Assembly: GCA_024681985.1 (NCBI GenBank)
Contig: JAIKZU010000115.1
Location: forward strand, 1-34,737
Length of the DNA stretch: 34,737 bases
From: Lachnospiraceae bacterium
GTDB taxonomy: Bacteria > Bacillota > Clostridia > Lachnospirales > Lachnospiraceae
Reading direction: 5' to 3'
Shown in pieces: positions 25,887 through 34,737 of this stretch. The stretch's first letter is position 1; each line of letters opens with the position of its first letter. The notes beneath the pieces are model-generated. The model saw only the letters and a list, made by a program, of their open reading frames with translations. It was not told the DNA's origin and made no database searches. The translations under genes were made by a program, and so were the position numbers.

Positions 25887-27688
25887 TCATTCGAAAAATG
25901 CATGATGCTTCCATTCAGGTGAAGCTTTTGATCTCCTATATGCTCTTGATCATCGTGCCTTCCCTTTTGGTCCTGTATCTGGCCCGGACTACCATGCTGG
26001 ATCTGGTAACGGGAGACACCATCGATCAGTCCTTTGCCCTCTCCAAGCAGAGTGCTTCCGCACTGGAGGCCATTATCAACCCGCTGCCCACCATGGGCTC
26101 CGTCCTTCAGCGAAATGCATTGATCCGGCAGATGTGTACCGGTGCGGCCTCCCCGGAGGAAAAGATCCGGATGTCCAGGGATGAGGCGCAGCTTACGGAA
26201 TTGAATTCTGTTTTGTACAATGACATCGACCGCAGTCTGGTCACCTCCATTCATGTCTATACGGAACTGGTGCCTTCCACCATGTATCACAACGTCATTA
26301 CGGGGAATTTCTTTTTGCCGGAGAGCAGTATTTCCAGTTCCTATTGGCACGGTATCATGGTCTCCACCAACAAGACCGAACTGTATTGTCCGTCTTTTTA
26401 TCTGACCAAGCAGGAGATCGAAGAATACGGAGACCTGGCTTATGTGCAAAAGCTCTATCCCAATGCACGGATCTCCGATGTATCTCCCTCTTATCTGGTG
26501 ATCTATTTTTCTTCGGAAAAATTAAAGACCGTTTTGGAACAGGATGTGTCCACTCATCAGGGTGCTTCCTATATCATCAATGAACGTGACTCCATCGTAT
26601 CCTCCTCCGATGAGAATCAGGTAGGTCTGTATTTTATGAGCTACGACACCGTCCGGGGATTGTCTTCGGAAAAGAACGGTTACACGGAAAAGACCGTGAT
26701 GGAAGAGGATGTCTATGCCACCAGTTACCGCTTGGGAGATTCCGACTGGTATATGGTGACCGTCATGCCCCAGGCCCCGATCCTTAACCGGGGGCGGGAC
26801 ATCATCTTAAATCTGATGCTCATTTACTTCTTGACCCTGACGGTGGCATTGGTGTTCGCACTGGTGCTTTCCAATTCCCTGATCCGCAGGATCGCCCGGA
26901 TCAACAGTTCCATGCGGGACGCCCGGGAGGCTCTGCCGGTACCCCTGCCGGAACCTACGGTCCACGATGAGATCGGGGAACTGACCCGCAGCTATAACCA
27001 TATGGCAAACGAGATCAACACTTTGATGGAGAGGGAAAAAGAAGCCGCCAAAAACCTGCGAAAGACGGAAGTACGGGCCCTGCAGGCCCAGATCAATCCC
27101 CATTTCCTATACAACACCATGGATATGATCAGCTGGATGGCCCAGACGGGAAAAGGAGATGACGTGACTTCCGCCGTGCGGGCGCTGTCGGAGTTTTACA
27201 AACTGACGCTCAGCAAAAAGGATATCTACGCCGACATCCGTTCGGAAAGAGAGCATGTAAAGCTGTACCTAAAGCTGCAGAACATGCGCTATGAAGGAAA
27301 GTTGCATCTCATCGATGATATCCCGGATGAGCTGAATGATATAAGGATCCCCAAACTGACCCTGCAGCCCATCGTGGAAAATGCTGTACTCCACGGCATA
27401 TTGGAAAAAGAATCGGCAGAGGGGACCATCCTGCTCACGGCCTGGACGGAAGAGGATCATGTCATCATCCTGGTCTCCGATGACGGCGTGGGAATGGATG
27501 AGGAAACCAAGCGGCTGATCCTTTCGGGGAACACAAAAAATACCGGCGGTACCAACATCGCCATCGTAAATACCCACCGTAGACTGAAAATGCTCTTTGG
27601 CGAAGAATACGGGTTGAAGTATGAAAGCGCCCCGGGAGAGGGGACGGAAGTGATGATCACACTTCCGAAAGAAACCAATCAATCATAA
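25883..27688 (+). CDS. Sensor histidine kinase (YesM-like, extracytoplasmic sensor + HAMP + His_kinase + HATPase)
   Basis: GTG start with AGGAGG RBS; two TM segments flank an extracellular domain; QINPHFLYNTMDMISWMAQ; QPIVENAVLHGI; DDGVGMD. Confidence 0.93.
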   Translation: MIIRKMHDASIQVKLLISYMLLIIVPSLLVLYLARTTMLDLVTGDTIDQSFALSKQSASALEAIINPLPTMGSVLQRNALIRQMCTGAASPEEKIRMSRDEAQLTELNSVLYNDIDRSLVTSIHVYTELVPSTMYHNVITGNFFLPESSISSSYWHGIMVSTNKTELYCPSFYLTKQEIEEYGDLAYVQKLYPNARISDVSPSYLVIYFSSEKLKTVLEQDVSTHQGASYIINERDSIVSSSDENQVGLYFMSYDTVRGLSSEKNGYTEKTVMEEDVYATSYRLGDSDWYMVTVMPQAPILNRGRDIILNLMLIYFLTLTVALVFALVLSNSLIRRIARINSSMRDAREALPVPLPEPTVHDEIGELTRSYNHMANEINTLMEREKEAAKNLRKTEVRALQAQINPHFLYNTMDMISWMAQTGKGDDVTSAVRALSEFYKLTLSKKDIYADIRSEREHVKLYLKLQNMRYEGKLHLIDDIPDELNDIRIPKLTLQPIVENAVLHGILEKESAEGTILLTAWTEEDHVIILVSDDGVGMDEETKRLILSGNTKNTGGTNIAIVNTHRRLKMLFGEEYGLKYESAPGEGTEVMITLPKETNQS

Positions 27689-27713
27689 ATCATCATGAGG
27701 AGGAGGAGAAGGA

Positions 27714-28349
27714 ATGGAACGCAATACGTTTGCTCTATCCGTAAAGGAAGGAAAGAAGCTTGCTTTCAGAAAAGGGCTGGGAGAAAAGTGGAGTGACATC
27801 ACCGCACTTTTGGATGAAAAAAAGGCATCCAATTTCAGTATCTGGCAGATCGAAGGGGTAGTGTTTGCCTATTATGAAACGGAGGAAGAAGCACCGGAAT
27901 TATATGGGGGATTAAAAGAGATTTTCGATGGGATGGAAGATGCCTTTGACTGGATCTCGGATCCTACCCAAAAGATGCGCCTCATGTATCATAACTTCGG
28001 TATCATAAGATCCTCCAAGGAGCTGATCCGTCACCGGGTGTTTGTGACCCGTTTAAAAGAAGGGTTTGAAGAAGAGTATAAAGCTCGTCATGATGTTTTG
28101 GTGGAACAGAGGAACGGAGTGCCCGACGAAGGCCCGGATTCCAATTTTTCCATCTGGTACGCCGGCGGTTTTATCATGGGATATGACGAGATCGATACCA
28201 CCATGGAAAAGGATGAGACCGCCGAGGAACACGAGGCAACAAAAGCATGGGAAGAGCGGATGCTGGAGATCATGGAGTGGCTCACGGACGACGTGGACTG
28301 GTTGACGGATCTGCATCACGACCATGTGGTGAGGATCGGACATCATTAA
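27714..28349 (+). CDS. Tandem two-domain L-rhamnose mutarotase-like protein
   Basis: Two similar halves (SNFSIWQIEGVVFAYYE / SNFSIWYAGGFIMGYDE); second half has the RhaM-like EEEYKARHDVL motif. Confidence 0.75.
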   Translation: MERNTFALSVKEGKKLAFRKGLGEKWSDITALLDEKKASNFSIWQIEGVVFAYYETEEEAPELYGGLKEIFDGMEDAFDWISDPTQKMRLMYHNFGIIRSSKELIRHRVFVTRLKEGFEEEYKARHDVLVEQRNGVPDEGPDSNFSIWYAGGFIMGYDEIDTTMEKDETAEEHEATKAWEERMLEIMEWLTDDVDWLTDLHHDHVVRIGHH

Positions 28350-28364
28350 AAAAGATTTTCCCAT

Positions 28365-28384
28365 AAAATAAAAAATTTTACGAT
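28365..28384 (+). repeat. Copy 1 of 20-bp promoter-proximal box (AAAATAAAAAATTTTACGAT)
   Basis: 19/20 identical to 31968-31987. Confidence 0.75.
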
Positions 28385-28467
28385 TTCAGTGGAAAACCCC
28401 CTGTGCTAAAGTGATGATTAGTGAAAAGTAAATGTCGCTAATAATAAGGATGAAAGGGGGACAGGAA

Positions 28468-29985
28468 ATGGCTGAGGATATCATTCTGGAGCTGAAGGGG
28501 ATCACAAAGATCTTTCCCGGCGTAAAGGCGCTGAATAACGTGCAGTTCCAGTTGAGACGCGGAGAAGTGCATGCGCTCATGGGCGAAAACGGAGCCGGCA
28601 AATCCACGTTTATCAAAGTCATCACCGGAGTACACAGTGCTGAAGAAGGCCATATGTATTTGAACGGACAGGAGGTCTTTTTCAAAGGACCGTTGGATGC
28701 GCAGGAGGCGGGTATCGCCGCCGTATACCAGCATCCTACGTCCTATCCGGAACTTTCCGTTACGGAAAATATTTTCATGGGTCATGAGACCGTCAAAGGA
28801 GGTATCATTCAGTGGCGCGAGATGAACGCCAAGGCCCAGGAACTTTTAGACAGTCTGGATGCGGATTTCAAGGCGACGGACGAAGTCGGTGCCTTATCCG
28901 TGGCACAGCAGCAGATGATGGAGATCGCAAAAGCGTTATCCACCAATGCGCAGATCTTTATTTTAGACGAGCCCACGGCAGCTCTTACGGCAAATGAGTC
29001 GGAGAAGCTCTACGGCATCGTCGACAAATTACGTGAGGACGGTAAGTCCGTCATCTTTATTTCCCACAGATTTGAAGATATGTACCGGCTGGCCAGCCGG
29101 GTTACGGTGTTCCGTGACAGCCAGTATATCGGCACCTATGATGTGGACGGTATTTCCAATGCGGATCTGATCAAGGCCATGGTAGGTCGTGAGATCACGG
29201 ATATGTACCCGAAGCAGGAGATCAAACTCGGTGAAGAGATGCTGCGGGTGGAAGGCATGAGCCGCGTCGGCTATTTCAAGGATGTATCCTTCGATGTAAA
29301 GGCCGGAGAGATCGTAGGCTTAACAGGCCTGGTAGGAGCCGGACGTACGGAGACCATCGAGTCCGTTTGCGGTATCACCAAACCGGACAGCGGAAAGGTT
29401 TACCTCCAAGGCAAACCCATCACCATTAAGAATCCTTCCGATGCCATGGAAGCAGGCATCATCTTATTGCCGGAGGATCGTCAGAGACAGGGACTGATCC
29501 TTTCCTGGGGCTTGGGCAGAAACGTGACCCTTCCCATCCAGGATGTTCTGGCAAACAAGGGATTCAATGACGAGAAAAAGGAAAGAGAACTTTCCAAAAA
29601 GCATTTGGAGGATGTGGACACCAAGGCGGTCACCATCTTCCAGCCTGCAAGTTCCTTATCCGGCGGCAATCAGCAGAAGGTTGTGGTGGCCAAGGCTTTG
29701 GCCCAGTCCCACATGAAAGTGGTGATCATGGACGAGCCTACCAAGGGTATCGATGTAGGCGCTAAAAAAGAGATCTACGAGATCATGGGTGATCTGGCAA
29801 AGAAAGGCTACGGCATCATCATGATCTCTTCCGAAATGCCGGAGATCATCGGTATGTGCGATCGTATCTTTGTAATGTGTAACGGTCGTGTATCCGGCTG
29901 TCTGGACCGTTCCGAAGTGACACAGGAGAAGATCCTGGAGCTTTCCATGGAACAGTCGGGCACCAAGAAGGGAGGAGCAGCATAA
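28468..29985 (+). CDS. Sugar ABC transporter ATP-binding protein (duplicated ATPase, RbsA/RhaT type)
   Basis: Walker A GENGAGKST, signature SVAQQQMMEIAKAL, Walker B ILDEPTAAL, second ATPase LSGGNQQKVVVAKAL. Start 28468 preferred (RBS). Confidence 0.95.
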   Translation: MAEDIILELKGITKIFPGVKALNNVQFQLRRGEVHALMGENGAGKSTFIKVITGVHSAEEGHMYLNGQEVFFKGPLDAQEAGIAAVYQHPTSYPELSVTENIFMGHETVKGGIIQWREMNAKAQELLDSLDADFKATDEVGALSVAQQQMMEIAKALSTNAQIFILDEPTAALTANESEKLYGIVDKLREDGKSVIFISHRFEDMYRLASRVTVFRDSQYIGTYDVDGISNADLIKAMVGREITDMYPKQEIKLGEEMLRVEGMSRVGYFKDVSFDVKAGEIVGLTGLVGAGRTETIESVCGITKPDSGKVYLQGKPITIKNPSDAMEAGIILLPEDRQRQGLILSWGLGRNVTLPIQDVLANKGFNDEKKERELSKKHLEDVDTKAVTIFQPASSLSGGNQQKVVVAKALAQSHMKVVIMDEPTKGIDVGAKKEIYEIMGDLAKKGYGIIMISSEMPEIIGMCDRIFVMCNGRVSGCLDRSEVTQEKILELSMEQSGTKKGGAA

Positions 29986-30965
29986 TGAAAAAGAAAAGTT
30001 TATGGCAGACCCTGACGGGCTCCCGTGAGATGAGCCTGGTGGCGGTGCTGATCGTGCTTCTCATCGTAATCACGATCTTAAGCCCTTCCTTTTTATCACC
30101 TACGAATATCTCACAGATCTTTCGTAACAATGCGCTGACCTTACTGATGGCCATCGGAATGCTCTGTGTCATGCTGACAGCGGGGATCGATATTTCCATT
30201 ACGTCTACACTGGCTTTTGCAGGAATGACTATCGGTATGCTGCAGAAATATGACGTGATCCACAACACCTTCCTTCTGTTTCTCATCGGTACCGGCATCG
30301 GTATCGTATGCGGACTCTTAAACGGCGTGATCATCGCAAAGGCAAAGGTGGCTCCCATTATCTGCACCATGGGCTTTATGTACATCTGGCGAGGCATGGC
30401 ATACGTGGTATCCGGCAATGCCTGGGCCAGCGGTGCCGACGTGGCAGGCTTTTCCGATTTCGGAAAGGAAGGATCCCCGGGACCCTACATCATTTTGATC
30501 GTGGCTTATGTGATCTTTTTCATCGTGATGAAGTGGACCCGCTTCGGCCGCAAGATCTATGCTGTGGGAAGTAACGCAGAAGCAGCCCGGATCTCCGGTA
30601 TCAATGTGGATCGCACCGTCATCAGCGTGTACACCATCATGGGACTTCTTGCCGGATTGGCCGGTGTGCTTTCCGTTTCCATCTACGCTTCAGCGCAGCC
30701 CAACATGCAGTATGCAAAGGAAATGGACGTGATCGCAGCCTGCGTGATCGGCGGCGTATCCATGAACGGCGGACGCGGAAGTGTGGCAGGTACTTTCCTG
30801 GGCGCACTGATCATCGCGATCATCGCGAAGGCCCTTCCTCTGGTGGGAATCGATGCCATCGCGCAGAACCTTGTAAAGGGTATCATCATCCTGGCAGTGG
30901 TCATCTTGAACGTGATCACTCAGAGAATGATGGATCATCAGAATTTGGTAAGGAGGGAGATGTAA
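29985..30965 (+). CDS. Sugar ABC transporter permease
   Basis: RbsC-like: AIGMLCVMLTAGIDISI, GSNAEAARISGINVDRT, CVIGGVSMNGGRGSVAGTFLGAL. Confidence 0.93.
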   Translation: MKKKSLWQTLTGSREMSLVAVLIVLLIVITILSPSFLSPTNISQIFRNNALTLLMAIGMLCVMLTAGIDISITSTLAFAGMTIGMLQKYDVIHNTFLLFLIGTGIGIVCGLLNGVIIAKAKVAPIICTMGFMYIWRGMAYVVSGNAWASGADVAGFSDFGKEGSPGPYIILIVAYVIFFIVMKWTRFGRKIYAVGSNAEAARISGINVDRTVISVYTIMGLLAGLAGVLSVSIYASAQPNMQYAKEMDVIAACVIGGVSMNGGRGSVAGTFLGALIIAIIAKALPLVGIDAIAQNLVKGIIILAVVILNVITQRMMDHQNLVRREM

Positions 30966-30966
30966 G

Positions 30967-31974
30967 ATGGCTGGAAAATCCGGTAGAGAAATATCCGCCG
31001 TCCCCGAGGGCGGATTAAAAGAAAAGCTCCTTACCTGGGAAGGAGCACTGATCCTGATCTTCGTCGCGGTCAACATTTTGGGTGTGATCATCTCACCCGT
31101 ATACAACGCGACCAATGTGTTAAGAGAGATGCCCAAATATCTGGCAGAGGCCTTTATGGTATTCGGTATGGGTTACATCCTGGTGCTGGGAGACATCGAT
31201 ATCTCCGTTGGTTCCATCGTATGTCTGTCCGCCACCATGGCCTGCTTCGCCGGAAACGCCGGACTTCCCTTCGGCGTAGTGGTTTTGGTATGTGTGCTGA
31301 CGGGACTTTGCTGCGGCATGTTCAACGGACTCATCGCCACAAAGTTTACGGAGCTTCCCACCATGATCGTTACCTTGGGAACCCAGATCGTGTTCCGCGG
31401 TATCGCGGAAGTGTCTTTGGGCAGCGGCGGATCCATCTCCATGCAGAATACGGAAGGTCTGTCCCTCATTGCGAAAAAGATCGGACCTTTTCCCATTTCA
31501 TTTTTCGTCCTGTTGATCTTTGCCATCGTATTCATCACACTGTTGTCAAAGACCACTTTCGGCCGTAAGCTCTACGCCATCGGTTCAAACCAGACGGCAG
31601 CCAAGTATGCGGGTATCAATGTACAGGGATCCCGATTCTTCTGCTTCTCCCTGTTGGGATTCTTATCCGGCGTATCGGCACTGTTTTTGCTCTCTACCTT
31701 ATACGGAGCAAACACTACCACCGGAAACGGATTTGAAATGGAAGTCATTGCCATGTGCGTATTCGGAGGCATTGCCACCACCGGTGGAAAGGGTAACCTC
31801 ATCGGCGGATTCATCGCAGCCTTCATCATCTTCTGCTTAAAGATCGCTCTGGGACAGAGAAACATCAACACCCAGCTGATCCTTGTGATCATTGGCCTGA
31901 TGCTGATCGTCTCCGTTGTGATCCCGGGACTCGGTTCCTATTTTGGCGCAAAGAAAAAATCTACCACAAAATAA
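30967..31974 (+). CDS. Sugar ABC transporter permease
   Basis: RbsC-like: FGMGYILVLGDIDISVGSIV, AIGSNQTAAKYAGINVQGS, CVFGGIATTGGKGNLIGGFI. Confidence 0.93.
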   Translation: MAGKSGREISAVPEGGLKEKLLTWEGALILIFVAVNILGVIISPVYNATNVLREMPKYLAEAFMVFGMGYILVLGDIDISVGSIVCLSATMACFAGNAGLPFGVVVLVCVLTGLCCGMFNGLIATKFTELPTMIVTLGTQIVFRGIAEVSLGSGGSISMQNTEGLSLIAKKIGPFPISFFVLLIFAIVFITLLSKTTFGRKLYAIGSNQTAAKYAGINVQGSRFFCFSLLGFLSGVSALFLLSTLYGANTTTGNGFEMEVIAMCVFGGIATTGGKGNLIGGFIAAFIIFCLKIALGQRNINTQLILVIIGLMLIVSVVIPGLGSYFGAKKKSTTK

Positions 31975-31987
31975 AAAAATTTACGAT
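31968..31987 (+). repeat. Copy 2 of 20-bp promoter-proximal box (AAAATAAAAAAATTTACGAT)
   Basis: 19/20 identical to 28365-28384. Confidence 0.75.
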
Positions 31988-32060
31988 AGTTTTATAAAAA
32001 ACCATTTGGTAGGATTTAGTCATCAGTAATACAAAACAAATCAAAGGAGGATAATGTATT

Positions 32061-33188
32061 ATGAAGAAAAAGGTACTTGGTCTGTTACTGGCCGCAACAA
32101 TGTCCATCGGTATGCTGGCCGGATGTGGCGGCTCCGGATCTGCTGATACAAGCGCATCAACCGATACCGCAGCAACCACCGAAGAAGCAGCTCCTGCTGC
32201 AGATACTTCTTCCGAAGAGGCAGCTCCCGCAGCAGCAGCTTCCGGCGAAGGAAAGACCTACGCACTGGTTACCAAGTCTGCAGGTAATGCATTCATGGAA
32301 CTGTTGGGACAGGGCTTTAAGGAAGCAGTTGAGGCTTCCGGCGGCACAGCCATCATCAAGGATCCCGCATCCGCTACAGCTGATGCACAGATCTCCGAGA
32401 TCTCTTCTCTGATCTCTCAGGGTGTTGATTCCATCCTCGTAGCTGCTAACGATGAGAACGCTCTGCAGGCAGTTCTGCAGGAGGCTTCCGATGCAGGTAT
32501 CAAGATCCTCACCGTTGACTCCGACGTTGCTGCCAACAGCCGTGCAGTATTCGTAAACCAGGCTTCCACCGAGCTCATCGGCCAGACCCTTTTGGATGCT
32601 TGCTATGACATCGCAGGCGGCGAAGGACAGTATGCGATCCTTTCCGCTACATCTCAGGCAACCAACCAGAACGCATGGATCGAAGCTATGAAGGCAGCTG
32701 CTGAAGCTGACTCCAAGTATGCAAACCTTGAGCTTGTTGAAGTTGCTTATGGTGATGACGAGCCGCAGAAGTCTACCGACCAGACACAGGCACTTCTTGA
32801 GAAGTATCCCGACCTGAAGGTTATCTGCGCACCGACCACCGTTGGTATCGCTGCTGCAGCTAAGGTTCTTCAGGACTCCGGTTCTTCCGTTAAGTTGACA
32901 GGTCTTGGACTTCCTTCCGAAATGGTTGAGTACATCGGCGAAGACGATGCACATTCTTGCCCTTATATGTATCTGTGGAACATGATCGACCTTGGTAACC
33001 TTGCAGGTTACACATCCGTTGCTCTCGTTAACGGCGATCTGACAGGTGCTGTAGGTGATACCTACGAAGCAGGCAGCATGGGAACCTTCGAAGTAGTTGA
33101 CGTAAACGGAGCTACACAGGTTATCCTTGGTAACCCCTTCAAGTTTGATGCTTCCAACGTACAGGAGTGGGCTGATAAGGGAATGTAA
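32061..33188 (+). CDS. Sugar ABC transporter substrate-binding lipoprotein (probably rhamnose)
   Basis: Lipobox LAGCGGSGS; periplasmic-binding type I fold (KDPASATADAQISEISSLISQGVDSILVAANDENAL). Confidence 0.92.
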   Translation: MKKKVLGLLLAATMSIGMLAGCGGSGSADTSASTDTAATTEEAAPAADTSSEEAAPAAAASGEGKTYALVTKSAGNAFMELLGQGFKEAVEASGGTAIIKDPASATADAQISEISSLISQGVDSILVAANDENALQAVLQEASDAGIKILTVDSDVAANSRAVFVNQASTELIGQTLLDACYDIAGGEGQYAILSATSQATNQNAWIEAMKAAAEADSKYANLELVEVAYGDDEPQKSTDQTQALLEKYPDLKVICAPTTVGIAAAAKVLQDSGSSVKLTGLGLPSEMVEYIGEDDAHSCPYMYLWNMIDLGNLAGYTSVALVNGDLTGAVGDTYEAGSMGTFEVVDVNGATQVILGNPFKFDASNVQEWADKGM

Positions 33189-33191
33189 TAT

Positions 33192-33761
33192 ATGAATGAG
33201 AACTTATGGTCTTATGAGTATAAGAAAGAGACCGTCCGCGAAAAGCGGGCGGCTCTTCTTTTACAGATGAAAGAATCGGACGGAGAGGACTCTCCCGAAT
33301 ATCGTTTCCGAAAGGAGATCTTCGATCATCGTTACACAACGAAAGACGGACAGGAGATCGATACGTTTATCAGGGGATGGGTACTGCTGTCTTATTATCA
33401 AAAAGGATTTGTCTTTCCGGGAGACAGGAACAGAGCTCATGGCGAAGCGGACGAGACCTTGAAGGAATGGTTTGCGGACAAGGTATACGAGCCGGAGAGC
33501 ATGGAGGAGAGGGTGGTCTTGGATGAGTTATATAATATGACGCTCCTTTATCTCACCCTTTGTGAAGACGACAAAAACTTCGGATCGTTGATCCTGGGGA
33601 TCGGCAGGATGAAGGAAGACCGTCTCCATGACAAGATCGCTCATACCATCCGCTCCATGGCGGTGGATCTTCCGAAGAGACTTGGAATGGAACGGCAATT
33701 CAAACTGTTTACGAGAGCCGCCAGAGAGGCTTTCCGTGACAGATACGGTAAGGATCTATAG
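33192..33761 (+). CDS. Uncharacterized small protein between ABC transporter and rhamnulokinase
   Basis: 189-aa ORF, 3 nt after the substrate-binding protein; AAGGGA RBS within the upstream gene end. Confidence 0.65.
   Translation: MNENLWSYEYKKETVREKRAALLLQMKESDGEDSPEYRFRKEIFDHRYTTKDGQEIDTFIRGWVLLSYYQKGFVFPGDRNRAHGEADETLKEWFADKVYEPESMEERVVLDELYNMTLLYLTLCEDDKNFGSLILGIGRMKEDRLHDKIAHTIRSMAVDLPKRLGMERQFKLFTRAAREAFRDRYGKDL
33228..33262 (+). terminator. Intragenic intrinsic-terminator-like hairpin
   Basis: GAG-a-CCGTCCGC-GAAAA-GCGGGCGG-CTC followed by TTCTTTT, inside the start of the 33192 ORF. Confidence 0.6.
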
Positions 33762-33770
33762 GGGGAAACT

Positions 33771-34737
33771 ATGGGAAACTATTATCTTTCGGTGGATTTG
33801 GGCGCCAGCAGCGGAAGACATATACTCTTTTCCTTAAATGACGGAAAGATCGAAATGGAAGAGATCTACCGTTTTGAAAACGGTATGAAACACACAGACG
33901 GCAAACTCGTCTGGGATACGAATCGGATCTTTTTCGAGATCATAAACGGTATGAAAGAGTGCAAGAAGCTGGGCAAGATCCCTGCGGTCATGTCCATTGA
34001 TACCTGGGGTGTGGATTATGTGCTCCTGGATGAAAAGGACCGCCTGTTGGGAGATACTTACGGATACCGGGATCATCGGACCGACGGGATGGACCGACTG
34101 GTCTACGACATCATTTCCGAGGATGAGCTGTATGCGCGTACCGGGACCCAAAAGGCGATATTCAATACCATTTATCAGCTCATGGCGGATAAGGAAAAAC
34201 GTCCGGAGGTATTGGCAAAGGCCAAAACATTTTTAATGATGCCGGATTATCTTTTATTCCGTCTGACGGGGACAAAGGCATCGGAGTATACCAATGCCAC
34301 CACCACACAACTGGTGGATCCTGCCACCAAACAGTGGGATTACGATCTGATACAGCGGTTAGGCCTGCCCCGGGATATCTTTTTGGAATTGCAGCATCCC
34401 GGAAACAACCTGGGACTTTTGTCAAAGGAGATCGAAGAAGAGGTAGGATTTACCTGCCATGTGATCCAGTGTGCGTCCCACGATACGGCTTCCGCGGTGA
34501 TGTCCATGCCTACCACCGGAGACGACGGACTCTATATAAGTTCCGGCACCTGGTCTTTGATGGGGGTGGAGAATAAAGAAGCCTTCTGTCGTCCCGTGGA
34601 TAAGGAAGGTAATTTTACCAATGAGGGCGGTTACGATTATCGTTTCCGCTATTTAACGAACATCATGGGTCTGTGGATGATCCAGTCGGTACGTCACGAG
34701 GATAATGATCGCCTCTCCTTTGCGGAGTATGCAACTT
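33771..34737 (+). CDS. rhaB: Rhamnulokinase (3' truncated by window edge)
   Basis: MGNYYLSVDLGASSGRHILFSL, SIDTWGVDYVLLD, YGYRDHRTDGMD. The frame is open to the window end, which explains its absence from the ORF track. Confidence 0.88.
   Translation, partial: MGNYYLSVDLGASSGRHILFSLNDGKIEMEEIYRFENGMKHTDGKLVWDTNRIFFEIINGMKECKKLGKIPAVMSIDTWGVDYVLLDEKDRLLGDTYGYRDHRTDGMDRLVYDIISEDELYARTGTQKAIFNTIYQLMADKEKRPEVLAKAKTFLMMPDYLLFRLTGTKASEYTNATTTQLVDPATKQWDYDLIQRLGLPRDIFLELQHPGNNLGLLSKEIEEEVGFTCHVIQCASHDTASAVMSMPTTGDDGLYISSGTWSLMGVENKEAFCRPVDKEGNFTNEGGYDYRFRYLTNIMGLWMIQSVRHEDNDRLSFAEYAT

Noticed and set aside
28363-28400. TTTTCC ... GGAAAA inverted repeat upstream of the ABC ATPase as a terminator
   Set aside because: Loop too long and A/T-only surroundings; the duplicated 20-bp box is the stronger explanation.
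1-34737. CRISPR arrays, tRNA/rRNA genes, IS elements or prophage genes
   Set aside because: No regularly spaced repeats, no tRNA/rRNA-like sequence and no transposase or phage protein motif seen in the ORFs or intergenic regions.

Overview
This looks like a Lachnospiraceae/Clostridia-type chromosomal window. Its core (about 12.0-24.3 kb) is a B12-independent 1,2-propanediol bacterial microcompartment (BMC) locus. It encodes six BMC-domain shell proteins plus one EutN/PduN-type vertex protein, a class II aldolase, PduP, an MDR alcohol dehydrogenase, PduL, PduS, PduT, a DeoR-type regulator, a glycyl-radical diol dehydratase and its activase. This matches the fucose/rhamnose GRM class described in other Clostridia. 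A YesMN-type two-component system, a two-domain L-rhamnose mutarotase-like protein, a type II sugar ABC transporter, an uncharacterized small protein and a truncated rhamnulokinase follow, so L-rhamnose is the likely substrate. The left flank holds an alpha/beta hydrolase, an OmpR-type two-component system, cstA with a LytS-like kinase and SARP-like response regulator, two related 7TM-like membrane proteins (one with a degenerate GGDEF-like tail), a possible GNAT-like protein and a PHP phosphoesterase. The most notable unexplained signals are: (i) a 20-bp box occurring twice (19/20 identical), each copy exactly 22 nt upstream of a -10-like hexamer, ahead of the ABC ATPase and the substrate-binding protein; (ii) a perfect 17-bp palindrome plus a direct half-site at 20-bp spacing, next to a near-consensus promoter for the BMC operon; (iii) a Cys-x7-Cys-x2-Cys-x2-Cys linker between the aldolase and its encapsulation peptide; (iv) a tandem mutarotase fusion in which one half has lost the His/Tyr signature; and (v) an intrinsic-terminator-like hairpin inside the 5' end of the ORF after the substrate-binding protein. 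All calls come from reading the sequence and the supplied ORFs; no database search was run.
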